Assembly (NCBI GenBank): GCA_902782885.1
Contig: CACZOW010000091.1
Span: 1 to 6,927, forward strand
Direction: 5' to 3'
Length of the DNA stretch: 6,927 bases
Source of the DNA: an uncultured Ruminococcus sp.
GTDB lineage: Bacteria; Bacillota; Clostridia; UBA1212; UBA1255
Shown: positions 1-5,425 of the stretch, in pieces
How positions within the stretch are numbered: position 1 is the stretch's first letter
Layout: each line of letters opens with the position of its first letter
Program-made: the position numbers and the translations under genes
The notes under the pieces: generated by a model
The model's input: only the letters and a program-made list of their open reading frames with translations
Databases searched by the model: none
Told to the model about the DNA's origin: nothing

Positions 1-42
1 CGGATCGCGGCAACAGGCTCAATATACGGCGTTGACCGGCAT

Positions 43-48
43 GGAGGG
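43..48 (+). promoter_or_regulatory. Ribosome binding site of the lipoprotein gene
   Basis: GGAGGG lies six bases before the ATG at 55. The reading frame is open from position 1 with no stop, so this site decides the start. It is supported by the lipoprotein signal peptide that begins exactly at that ATG. Confidence 0.8.
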
Positions 49-54
49 AACGAA

Positions 55-2283
55 ATGAAAAAACGATCAGTAATCAGAATGCTGGCACTGGTGTTGACCG
101 GCATTATCCTTTTTGCGTTCGGCGGCTGCAAAAAACTGCTTCCGGGAACCGCCACCGACGCACCCGAAGCGACCGCGACCCTCGCGCCGACGGACGAAGT
201 GCAGACCGGGGAAGCCGCGGAACGCGCACGCAAATTCTGCGAAACGTTTGAAGGGACCTGGACGGCCACCGACAATTCATTTATTGACTTTTTCATTGAC
301 GAGAACGGGCCCTCCGCCACATTCGGCGTATGGAACGCCGAAACCGCGTTTCCGGTGGGCTTGATCGAGGACGCCGTGGAGACAGCCGAACGGGAGTACG
401 ACCTTACGGTGCGTATGGATCCGGCCGCGGGACCCGTAAAGATGCATTGCCGGAACGACAACAACGCCATCTTCTTCACAGACGCCATGAACGTCACCAA
501 GCGGTACGAATTCGACGGCAGGCGGCAATACCCGGCCAAAACGGAAGTTCTCACGCCGCAGCAGATCATGACGCTCTTCGGCGGCCTGTGGACGGAGGCG
601 CTCGAGGGCAAAGAATTCCTGTACATCGATACGCTCAATGACGGCACGATCCTGATCAAAGTCGGCGAATGGGGTACCGAAGGCTACAAAACGGGCTACT
701 CTATCCTGGGCGTCGAGGCTGACAGCAGCTGGGAAAAGTTTATATTTACGCTCGGGGATGCGGACGGCAAGCCCGGCACTTATTACGGCGGGCTGTACAA
801 CGCAATGAATACGCTGGGCATTGACTTCGGCGGCGGTGAAAAGATGTACAACGCGGACGATTACGCGAACCATCAGAGCGCGCCGGTGATCCCGACGGAT
901 CCCGCCGAGGTCGAGGCCTCGAGACGGCGCGCGCTGGAGTTCGAGTTCATCGTCGACGGAACATGGAATACGGCGGACGATACGATATTCCTTGACTTCG
1001 ACGTCGAAAATAACGAGCCCTGGTTCATGGGCGCGGTCTGGAATTCGGGCGGAGAATTTCCTTCGTACCACATCATTGACGCCGTGCAAGTCAAGCCGAA
1101 CGAGTACGAATTGATCCTCCTTCCGCGCGGCGAAAAGACGGCGGTGAAGATGCGCTGCAAACTCAGCGGATTTTCGATGGAATTCACCGATGACCGGGGC
1201 AATACGGAAACGCTGAATTACAAGCCCGACCATCAGTATCCCGATTATATCACGGACGCACTGCACGCCGAGATCATTTATCTGTGCGGCGGCATACGCA
1301 CGGAAGCGGTCCAGCGCATGGACTATCTGAACGTATACGAGGACAATTACGGCCACATCATCATGAACCTCAAGACCTGGGGCCTCGAGGACGTCAAGGC
1401 GCAGTACCGCGTCGTGAAGATCGAATACACCAACAATAATTATACCGACATCAACGTGATGCTGGTCGATGCCGACTACAATGTTTATGACCGGCCGGGC
1501 CACATCCTCTCCGCGGATATGATATTCCATATCGATTTCGGCGACGGCAACGGAATGCGCGCGTACGTGGAGGATTTCCCGGAGAATCACAGCCTCGAGG
1601 TTAATCCGAACACGGCGGAGAAACGGGCGCTGGAGTTCGCGTTCCTGGTGGACGGCACGTGGAACAATGAGGAGGAAACGGAGTTCATTGACTTCGAGAT
1701 CGAGAACAACGAGCCCTGGTTCATGCTGGCGATCTGGAATTCGGGCGGGGACTTCCCCAGCGGGCGGATCCTTGACGCCGTGAAGGTCAAAGACGGCGAA
1801 TACGACGTGACGGTCCGGATGCGCGATGAGACGGAAATCCGCACCTTCCGCGCGAAGCTGAACGGCAGAAGGCTGGATTTCGTAGATATGGACAACAACG
1901 CCGCTACATATTATTACAACGTTGAAAAACAGTTCCCGTCGAATATCGAGGATATTCCGCGAGGCAGTATCATGACTTACGCGGGCGGCGTGCGCACGGA
2001 GGCCAACCAGGAGCGCATGTACATCCACGTCTATACTGATGACGACGGCAACATCTGGCTCGACCGCCGCGTCTGGGGCGCTCAGGGCGTATACGCGCGC
2101 TACCGCATCATCAAGATCGAGGCACTGGATCCGCTTTACCACGAACTGAACGTGATACTGGTGGACGGCAGATACAATGTGTACAAGTGCCCGGGCAAAC
2201 TGCTGGGAGCGGAGATGATCTTCCACATCGACTTCGGCGACGGCATGTACGCGTATCTGGAAGACAGTTTTGAGAACCATTGA
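55..2283 (+). CDS. Secreted lipoprotein with three tandem copies of an unrecognised domain
   Basis: I do not recognise this 742-residue protein. The N-terminus is a lipoprotein signal: a basic start (MKKR), a hydrophobic stretch at about residues 9-22, and a lipobox FGGC with the lipidated Cys at 25. It should therefore be anchored on the outer face of the membrane. Residues 26-56 form a Thr/Ala/Pro/Glu-rich linker. Three domain copies follow at about 57-273, 290-512 and 522-742. Each copy opens with an [E/D]GTW motif (66, 301, 533), then a [F/L]IDF- or FLDF-like strand and a VWN/IWN-x5-FP motif. Each has a GG-x-x-TEA motif in the middle (176, 412, 644) and ends with IDFG...NH (256-273, 493-512, 725-742). 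Alternating hydrophobic and charged residues suggest all-beta folds. The protein is acidic and contains no catalytic motif I can name. Its partner or ligand is unknown; binding of a surface polymer or small ligand would be a guess. It converges with the methyltransferase gene and ends just before a shared terminator. Confidence 0.9.
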   Translation: MKKRSVIRMLALVLTGIILFAFGGCKKLLPGTATDAPEATATLAPTDEVQTGEAAERARKFCETFEGTWTATDNSFIDFFIDENGPSATFGVWNAETAFPVGLIEDAVETAEREYDLTVRMDPAAGPVKMHCRNDNNAIFFTDAMNVTKRYEFDGRRQYPAKTEVLTPQQIMTLFGGLWTEALEGKEFLYIDTLNDGTILIKVGEWGTEGYKTGYSILGVEADSSWEKFIFTLGDADGKPGTYYGGLYNAMNTLGIDFGGGEKMYNADDYANHQSAPVIPTDPAEVEASRRRALEFEFIVDGTWNTADDTIFLDFDVENNEPWFMGAVWNSGGEFPSYHIIDAVQVKPNEYELILLPRGEKTAVKMRCKLSGFSMEFTDDRGNTETLNYKPDHQYPDYITDALHAEIIYLCGGIRTEAVQRMDYLNVYEDNYGHIIMNLKTWGLEDVKAQYRVVKIEYTNNNYTDINVMLVDADYNVYDRPGHILSADMIFHIDFGDGNGMRAYVEDFPENHSLEVNPNTAEKRALEFAFLVDGTWNNEEETEFIDFEIENNEPWFMLAIWNSGGDFPSGRILDAVKVKDGEYDVTVRMRDETEIRTFRAKLNGRRLDFVDMDNNAATYYYNVEKQFPSNIEDIPRGSIMTYAGGVRTEANQERMYIHVYTDDDGNIWLDRRVWGAQGVYARYRIIKIEALDPLYHELNVILVDGRYNVYKCPGKLLGAEMIFHIDFGDGMYAYLEDSFENH
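223..873 (+). repeat. Domain repeat 1 of the lipoprotein (most diverged)
   Basis: This encodes residues 57-273. It aligns with the other two copies through RARKF, EGTW, FIDF, VWN-x5-FP, IEDAV, GGLWTEA and the closing IDFGGG...YANH. It lacks the NNEPWFM block and the RTEA form of the middle motif that copies 2 and 3 share, so it looks like the oldest or least constrained copy. Confidence 0.75.
922..1590 (+). repeat. Domain repeat 2 of the lipoprotein
   Basis: This encodes residues 290-512. Diagnostic blocks are RALEF, VDGTW, ENNEPWFM, WNSGGEFP, GGIRTEA, the MLVDADYNVYDRPG segment and FHIDFGDG...ENH. It is much closer to repeat 3 than to repeat 1, at both protein and DNA level. Confidence 0.85.
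1618..2280 (+). repeat. Domain repeat 3 of the lipoprotein
   Basis: This encodes residues 522-742. It shares RALEF, VDGTW, ENNEPWFM, WNSGGDFP, GGVRTEA, the ILVDGRYNVYKCPG segment and FHIDFGDG...ENH with repeat 2. An 18-bp stretch is identical at 1012-1029 and 1708-1725, giving a period of 696 bp (232 codons). The protein ends exactly at the end of this copy. Confidence 0.85.
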
Positions 2284-2325
2284 CAGTAAGGTAAAAGTTC
2301 TTCTGACGACCGCACGATCATAAAA

Positions 2326-2372
2326 CAGGCCGCATCAGCGCTTCGGCGCCGGTGCGGCCTGCAATTTTTATT
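2326..2372. terminator. Bidirectional intrinsic terminator with a C(UUCG)G loop
   Basis: A 16-bp stem (2326-2341 with 2346-2361), with one A-C mismatch and one G-T wobble, closes a TTCG loop flanked by C and G. This is the exceptionally stable UUCG tetraloop. On the plus strand it is followed by CAATTTTTATT. On the minus strand it is followed by TTTTATG (plus-strand CATAAAA at 2319-2325). It lies between the convergent lipoprotein and methyltransferase genes and can serve both. Confidence 0.9.
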
Positions 2373-2389
2373 GTCCGAATATCACGGTG

Positions 2390-3235
2390 TCACAGCAGCT
2401 TCTTGATCTCCCTGATGTACGATGAATCGGAGCCGCAGCAGCCGCCGATGTAGCTCACGTACTCCAGCGCGGGCTTGATATCTTCCGCAAACTGCTGCGC
2501 GCTGTATGCCGTCGTGGTGGTGCCGTCCGCGCTCAGAATGGGTTTGCCGGCGTTGGGTTTGAACAGCAGCGGCAGATCCGTCTTCTCGGAAAATTCTTTG
2601 ATGATCGGGAGCGCCAGATCCGGACCCAGGGAGCAGTTGAGTCCGACGGCGTCGATGCCCAGCGGCGCCAGCGTTTCGATCGTATCCTCGACGGAATTGC
2701 CGAACATCGTTTTGCCCGACTTTTCGAAAGTCATGGCGCAGAACACCGGGACGCCGTACTTTTTGGCCTCGACGGTGGCAACGCGCATCATCTCCAGATC
2801 CATAAACGTCTGGATCAGCACCATATCGCTGCCGGCGCCGATCCCGGCGTCTAGCATCTCGTCATATATAGCGGCGCACTCTTCCTCTTCCAGATCGCCG
2901 TAAGGTTCCAGCAGCTGGGTGAGGGGACCTATGGATAGGCATAACTTTACGTCCGTGCCGCCGAGCGCTTTTCGGGCGGCGTTGACGCCTGAAGTGATAA
3001 CCTCATGCACGGTATAATTCGAGGAGCGCTTCACCGCGGGACCGTTGGCGCCGAAAGTGTTGGCCAGCACGATCTCGGAACCGGCGTCCACGTACCGGCG
3101 CACGACCTCTTCCACGAACTCCGGATGTTCGACGTTGTATTTCCAGACGGGCACTTTGGCCACGCCGTTTGCTTCGGCGAGTCCCCACAGAGTGGTGCCT
3201 ACCGCGCCGTCTAACAGGGTGATCTTTTTCTGCAT
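2390..3235 (-). CDS. Stand-alone homocysteine S-methyltransferase domain protein
   Basis: This is a 281-residue protein of the zinc-dependent homocysteine S-methyltransferase family, which transfers a methyl group to homocysteine to make methionine in the cytosol. Visible hallmarks are LLDGAVGTTL at 7-16, the ANTFGAN segment at 58-64, GLNCS with Cys201, and GGCCG with Cys266-Cys267. The three cysteines are the expected zinc ligands. Their 65-and-1 spacing matches the N-terminal module of Thermotoga MetH as I remember it, better than betaine- or S-methylmethionine-dependent enzymes. No folate, cobalamin or activation domain is fused, so the methyl donor is not shown. It is probably the homocysteine half of a split methionine synthase or corrinoid system. 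The start is supported by GAGG at 3242-3245, six bases upstream. It lies 104 bp downstream of rhaA on the same strand and is probably co-transcribed with it. Family assignment is firm; the donor and exact gene name are not. Confidence 0.9.
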   Translation of the reverse strand: MQKKITLLDGAVGTTLWGLAEANGVAKVPVWKYNVEHPEFVEEVVRRYVDAGSEIVLANTFGANGPAVKRSSNYTVHEVITSGVNAARKALGGTDVKLCLSIGPLTQLLEPYGDLEEEECAAIYDEMLDAGIGAGSDMVLIQTFMDLEMMRVATVEAKKYGVPVFCAMTFEKSGKTMFGNSVEDTIETLAPLGIDAVGLNCSLGPDLALPIIKEFSEKTDLPLLFKPNAGKPILSADGTTTTAYSAQQFAEDIKPALEYVSYIGGCCGSDSSYIREIKKLL

Positions 3236-3268
3236 ATGAAACCTCGCGATCTGACAAAACAGACGGCC

Positions 3269-3296
3269 GTCCGCGGGCGGACCTGCCTTTCGGGCA
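3269..3296 (-). other. Paired short hairpins between rhaA and the methyltransferase gene
   Basis: Two small inverted repeats stand next to each other in the 104-bp intercistronic gap. One is GTCCG/CGGAC around a 4-nt loop (3269-3282). The other is TGCC/GGCA around a 5-nt loop (3284-3296). Neither is followed by a T-run, so they do not look like a terminator. They could be an mRNA processing or stability element, or chance in GC-rich DNA. Confidence 0.3.
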
Positions 3297-3339
3297 ATGA
3301 CCGGACCCTGCGGAAAACGGCCGCCGGAGTCAATAAATA

Positions 3340-4593
3340 TTATTTACGTTTGCTGAGAACATCCTTCTCGTAGGCTTTGACCTCGTCGAACCACTCGGGA
3401 CCGGCGGCAACACCGCAGCGCTCGCAGTACTCGTTCCAGATGTCGCCGAAGGGCAGCATCTTGACCTCTTCCTGACGGACGAAGAGCTCGGTGAAATTGC
3501 CCGCGTCCTGCAGCGCCTTGAGAGTCTCGTGCGGCGTGCACAGCGCGATCAGCAGCGCCTTCTGCCAGCTTCTGAAGCCGGTCGTCCAGGCGGCGATGCG
3601 GTTGATGCTGGCGTCAAAATAGTCGAGCGCCATGTACACGCGGTCAAGGCCGCCGCCGCGCACGATCTCTTTCGCCATTTCTTTGGTCTCGTCGTCCAGC
3701 AGGACCACGTGGTCGGAGTCCCAGCGTATCGGGCGGGTGATGTGGAGCGCGAACTCGGGGTAGAAGCACATGAGCGCGGGGATCTTGTCGGAGACGACTT
3801 CGGTGGGATGGTAGTGACCGTTGTCCATCAGCGGCATGACGCCCTCGCGGGTGGCGGCGTAGCTCAGCGTGAACTCCGCGGAACCGGCGGTGTACGCTTC
3901 CACACCGATGCCGAATACTTTCGACTCGACGCAGGGCTTGACCCACTTTCTGTCGTAGGGCTCGGAAAGGATCTGATCCAGCGAATCCATGTAGCGCATT
4001 CTCGGGCCGACGCGGTCGGCGGGGATGTCCTTGTAGCCGTCGGGGATCCAGAAGTTGATCACGCAGGGAATGCCGGTCTCTTTCGCAAAATAGCTGGCGA
4101 TGCGGATGCAGGCTTTGCCGTGCTCGATCCAGAATTTACGTGTCTCTTCGTCGGGGCTCGAAAGGGTAAGGCCGTCTTTTACTTTCGAATGAGAGAAGAA
4201 TGTGGGGTTGAAGTCGATACCGGTGTTGTACTTTTTGGCCAGGTCTACCCATTTCTTGAAGTGCTTCGGCTCGATCTTGTCGCGGTCAACGAACTCGCCT
4301 TTTTTGAAGATGGCGTAGCAGGCATGTACGTTGAGCTTGATCTTACCGGGGCAGAGGGCAATGACCTTCTCAATGTCCGCCATAAGCTCTTTCGGATTGC
4401 GTGCTTTTCCGGGGTAGTTTCCGGTAGTCTGGATGCCGCCGGTGAGCGGTCCGTCGTGGTCAAAACCGATAACGTCGTCGCCCTGCCAGCAGTGGAGGGA
4501 CACCGGGATATCCTTCAGCCGCGCGATAGCCGCGTCAGTGTCAATGCCGTATCCGGCAAAAATCTTTTTCGCCGATTCGTATCTGTTGCTCAT
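3340..4593 (-). CDS. rhaA: L-rhamnose isomerase
   Basis: This cytosolic metal-dependent enzyme (EC 5.3.1.14) converts L-rhamnose to L-rhamnulose, the first step of rhamnose breakdown through RhaB and RhaD. The 417-residue length is nearly that of E. coli RhaA (419). Conserved blocks are HCWQGDDV at 34-41, the GGIQTTGNYPGKARNP segment at 52-67, FFSH at 132-135, ESKVFGIG at 223-230, DNGHYHPTE at 257-265, HITRPIRWDSDHVVLLDDE at 284-302 and DYFDASINRIAAW at 324-336. By my recalled alignment, Glu223, Asp257, His284 and Asp324 match the E. coli metal and catalytic ligands Glu234, Asp267, His294 and Asp334, so the enzyme looks intact. The frame opens earlier, at 4614, but the AAGGAG at 4601-4606 fixes the start at 4593 and gives the expected N-terminus. 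A strong promoter lies upstream. No rhaB, rhaD, transporter or regulator gene is in the window. Confidence 0.97.
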   Translation of the reverse strand: MSNRYESAKKIFAGYGIDTDAAIARLKDIPVSLHCWQGDDVIGFDHDGPLTGGIQTTGNYPGKARNPKELMADIEKVIALCPGKIKLNVHACYAIFKKGEFVDRDKIEPKHFKKWVDLAKKYNTGIDFNPTFFSHSKVKDGLTLSSPDEETRKFWIEHGKACIRIASYFAKETGIPCVINFWIPDGYKDIPADRVGPRMRYMDSLDQILSEPYDRKWVKPCVESKVFGIGVEAYTAGSAEFTLSYAATREGVMPLMDNGHYHPTEVVSDKIPALMCFYPEFALHITRPIRWDSDHVVLLDDETKEMAKEIVRGGGLDRVYMALDYFDASINRIAAWTTGFRSWQKALLIALCTPHETLKALQDAGNFTELFVRQEEVKMLPFGDIWNEYCERCGVAAGPEWFDEVKAYEKDVLSKRK

Positions 4594-4600
4594 AACATAA

Positions 4601-4606
4601 CTCCTT
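4601..4606 (-). promoter_or_regulatory. Ribosome binding site fixing the rhaA start
   Basis: AAGGAG on the minus strand lies seven bases before the ATG at 4593. The alternative ATG at 4614 would place this site inside the coding region and add seven residues (MIVRSYV) that the family lacks. Confidence 0.85.
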
Positions 4607-4631
4607 ACGATCATACTGTAAAACCGCGCTT

Positions 4632-4641
4632 CCGGCGCCGG
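4632..4641. other. Palindrome in the rhaA leader
   Basis: CCGGCGCCGG is a perfect 10-bp palindrome within a GC-rich block (about 4624-4660). This block lies in the predicted 5' untranslated leader, between the transcription start and the ribosome binding site. Further CCGG copies nearby allow alternative stems. It could be an operator or leader structure; there is no direct support. Confidence 0.25.
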
Positions 4642-4674
4642 TCACGGTTCCGGCCGCGCCAATTTCCGCTTCAA

Positions 4675-4703
4675 ATTATATATTATTTTAAAAGTGCTTT
4701 CAA
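4675..4703 (-). promoter_or_regulatory. Sigma-A-type promoter of rhaA
   Basis: On the minus strand, TTGAAA (4703-4698) and a perfect TATAAT (4680-4675) are separated by exactly 17 bases. The surroundings are AT-rich, in contrast to the GC-rich flanks. The predicted transcription start near 4668 gives a leader of about 75 bases before rhaA. Confidence 0.8.
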
Positions 4704-4716
4704 TAGTGAATTTGGG

Positions 4717-4734
4717 TCTGTCAATCTGTCAATC
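4717..4734. repeat. Tandem 8-bp repeat upstream of the rhaA promoter
   Basis: TCTGTCAA occurs twice in a row, followed by TC (minus strand: GATTGACA twice, then GA). It begins 13 bp upstream of the -35 box, a place where activators often bind. It may be the binding site of an AraC-type or other rhamnose regulator. That role is inferred from position only. Confidence 0.45.
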
Positions 4735-4763
4735 AACTCATATCTTTGGCCTATCAGTCCATT

Positions 4764-4778
4764 GTCTGCCGATCAGAC
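4764..4778. repeat. Short inverted repeat upstream of the rhaA promoter
   Basis: GTCTG and CAGAC form perfect 5-bp arms around a 5-bp centre, about 60 bp upstream of the rhaA -35 box. It could be an operator half-site pair, but arms this short also arise by chance. Confidence 0.25.
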
Positions 4779-4907
4779 CTGAGCCGCAAACTAGACTGCG
4801 CGAAAACCATTGTTGCTGTTTGAACACCGAACGGTGCTGTAGAATAGGCAGAGGAAACTCCCTTTGAGATGTCTCTTGCTCATTTCAAACGCCGGTTTTC
4901 GGAAAAA

Positions 4908-4945
4908 GTGGGACAAAAATTCCCGTTTGAGAAATTTTGTCCCAC
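4908..4945. repeat. Inverted-repeat element, copy A
   Basis: The left arm GTGGGACAAAAAT (4908-4920) pairs with ATTTTGTCCCAC (4934-4945) across a 13-nt loop containing GTTTGAG. The outermost 11 bp pair perfectly. AAAAA just outside the left arm gives a T-run when read on the minus strand, so the copy looks terminator-like in that direction. Confidence 0.85.
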
Positions 4946-4978
4946 CTCGGGCGCCTTCTGAGGGGCTCTGGCGGGTCA

Positions 4979-5019
4979 ATGCCGCTTTCGACACGGCCTC
5001 ATGCCGCTTTTGACCCGGC
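4979..5019. repeat. Imperfect 19-bp direct repeat with 22-bp period
   Basis: The 19-mers at 4979-4997 and 5001-5019 both begin ATGCCGCTTT and match at 17 of 19 positions. The pair is bracketed by an inverted repeat, GGGTCA (4973-4978) and TGACCC (5011-5016). It lies between copies A and B of the hairpin element. Confidence 0.7.
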
Positions 5020-5023
5020 TGCA

Positions 5024-5062
5024 ATAGGACAAAAATCTACTTTTCACGCTTTTTTGTCCCAC
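5024..5062. repeat. Inverted-repeat element, copy B (degenerate left arm)
   Basis: The left arm ATAGGACAAAAAT (5024-5036) carries two G-to-A changes from the consensus. The right arm (5050-5062) keeps TTTTGTCCCAC with one extra T. The loop is again 13 nt, but its sequence differs from copies A and C. Confidence 0.75.
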
Positions 5063-5108
5063 TTTCGCGCTCCGTAAGGCGGAACCGGCCCCGGAGATGC
5101 AGCCATGA

Positions 5109-5146
5109 GTGGGACAAAAATCCTTATTTGAGCGATTTTGTCCCAC
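5109..5146. repeat. Inverted-repeat element, copy C
   Basis: The left arm GTGGGACAAAAAT (5109-5121) pairs with ATTTTGTCCCAC (5135-5146) across a 13-nt loop containing ATTTGAG, closely like copy A. TTTTT follows the right arm, so this copy is terminator-like on the plus strand, although no plus-strand gene precedes it. Confidence 0.85.
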
Positions 5147-5170
5147 TTTTTGAAATTTCCCCTTCTTAAA

Positions 5171-5224
5171 ATGAGCGGGAATGTGGATGGACGAGAAATG
5201 AGCGGGAATGCGGATGGACGGGCG
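5171..5224. repeat. 27-bp tandem repeat, two copies
   Basis: Units 5171-5197 and 5198-5224 both begin ATGAGCGGGAATG and match at 23 of 27 positions, with most differences at the last four bases. A palindrome, GATTCC-C-GGAATC (5224-5236), follows directly. No function is evident. Confidence 0.8.
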
Positions 5225-5290
5225 ATTCCCGGAATCGGTACGGGATCAGGAAAAGCGGAATCAGGGAAAAGAGCCCCTCCGAGAATATTA

Positions 5291-5319
5291 TTGACTTCGG
5301 CGGGCGCGTAGTGTAAAAT
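5291..5319 (+). promoter_or_regulatory. Likely promoter of the UPF0371 gene
   Basis: TTGACT (5291-5296) and TAAAAT (5314-5319) each match the sigma-A consensus at five of six positions and are 17 bases apart. The predicted start near 5326 leaves a leader of about 100 bases. The spacer is GC-rich, and this is weaker support than for rhaA. Confidence 0.55.
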
Positions 5320-5413
5320 CATTAAGCGTTTGAGGCTGCATCCTCCGGACATGCGCGGGGGTGGTCGCCCACGGACAAATCTGCGCGTGAGACCTCGGTC
5401 ACGGCAGCAATCG

Positions 5414-5419
5414 GGAAGG
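5414..5419 (+). promoter_or_regulatory. Ribosome binding site fixing the UPF0371 start
   Basis: GGAAGG lies six bases before the ATG at 5426. The frame is open from an earlier ATG at 5330, but those 32 extra residues are Arg/Pro-rich and unlike the family. The MGKIGFD start at 5426 is the family's usual N-terminus. Confidence 0.85.
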
Positions 5420-5425
5420 TGCTAT

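Larger units (their letters stand above)
4594..5425. other. Long non-coding gap between divergent genes
   Basis: These 832 bases separate rhaA (minus) from the UPF0371 gene (plus). The outer parts hold the two promoters and leaders. The centre, about 4790-5280, holds only repeats and hairpins. Open frames of 77 and 102 codons exist on the minus strand (4791-5024 and 5044-5352). They consist of translated repeat arms, lack convincing ribosome binding sites and resemble no protein I know, so I call no gene here. The stretch 4790-4907 contains only a weak inverted repeat (4863-4871 with 4881-4889) and a small CACCG/CGGTG hairpin near 4827-4838. Confidence 0.7.

Noticed and set aside
31..104. 12-bp direct repeat GTTGACCGGCAT at 31-42 and 93-104
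   Set aside because: The copies are 62 bp apart and out of frame with each other. There is no supporting flanking similarity, so coincidence is the simplest reading.
277..2280. 667-codon open frame on the minus strand, opposite the lipoprotein gene
   Set aside because: It is the exact antisense of a gene with a signal peptide, a ribosome binding site and conserved repeats. It is His/Val/Arg-rich, has no recognisable domains and arises from the GC-rich codon pattern of the real gene.
2475..2903. 142-codon plus-strand open frame antisense to the methyltransferase gene
   Set aside because: It is Ser/Ala-rich shadow sequence with no domain, inside a gene whose zinc motifs are clear on the other strand.
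3318..3340. Promoter for the methyltransferase gene from a TTGACT on the minus strand
   Set aside because: No acceptable -10 box occurs at 16-18 bp spacing, so read-through from rhaA is more likely.
3529..4782. 417-codon plus-strand open frame antisense to rhaA
   Set aside because: rhaA is unambiguous by family identity. The antisense product has no family features and runs out through the rhaA promoter.
4908..5146. CRISPR array
   Set aside because: The three copies are palindromic elements with irregular spacing (116 and 85 bp between starts), their loops are partly conserved, and no regular spacers separate identical repeats.
820..5303. Identical 14-mer ATTGACTTCGGCGG at 820-833 and 5290-5303
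   Set aside because: The first copy encodes IDFGG in the lipoprotein and the second overlaps a promoter -35 box. Flanks do not match, so shared ancestry is not supported.
4791..5352. 77- and 102-codon minus-strand open frames in the intergenic region
   Set aside because: They are largely translated hairpin-repeat arms (recurring WDK and FxP-type fragments). They have no clear ribosome binding site and cross repeats and a probable promoter.
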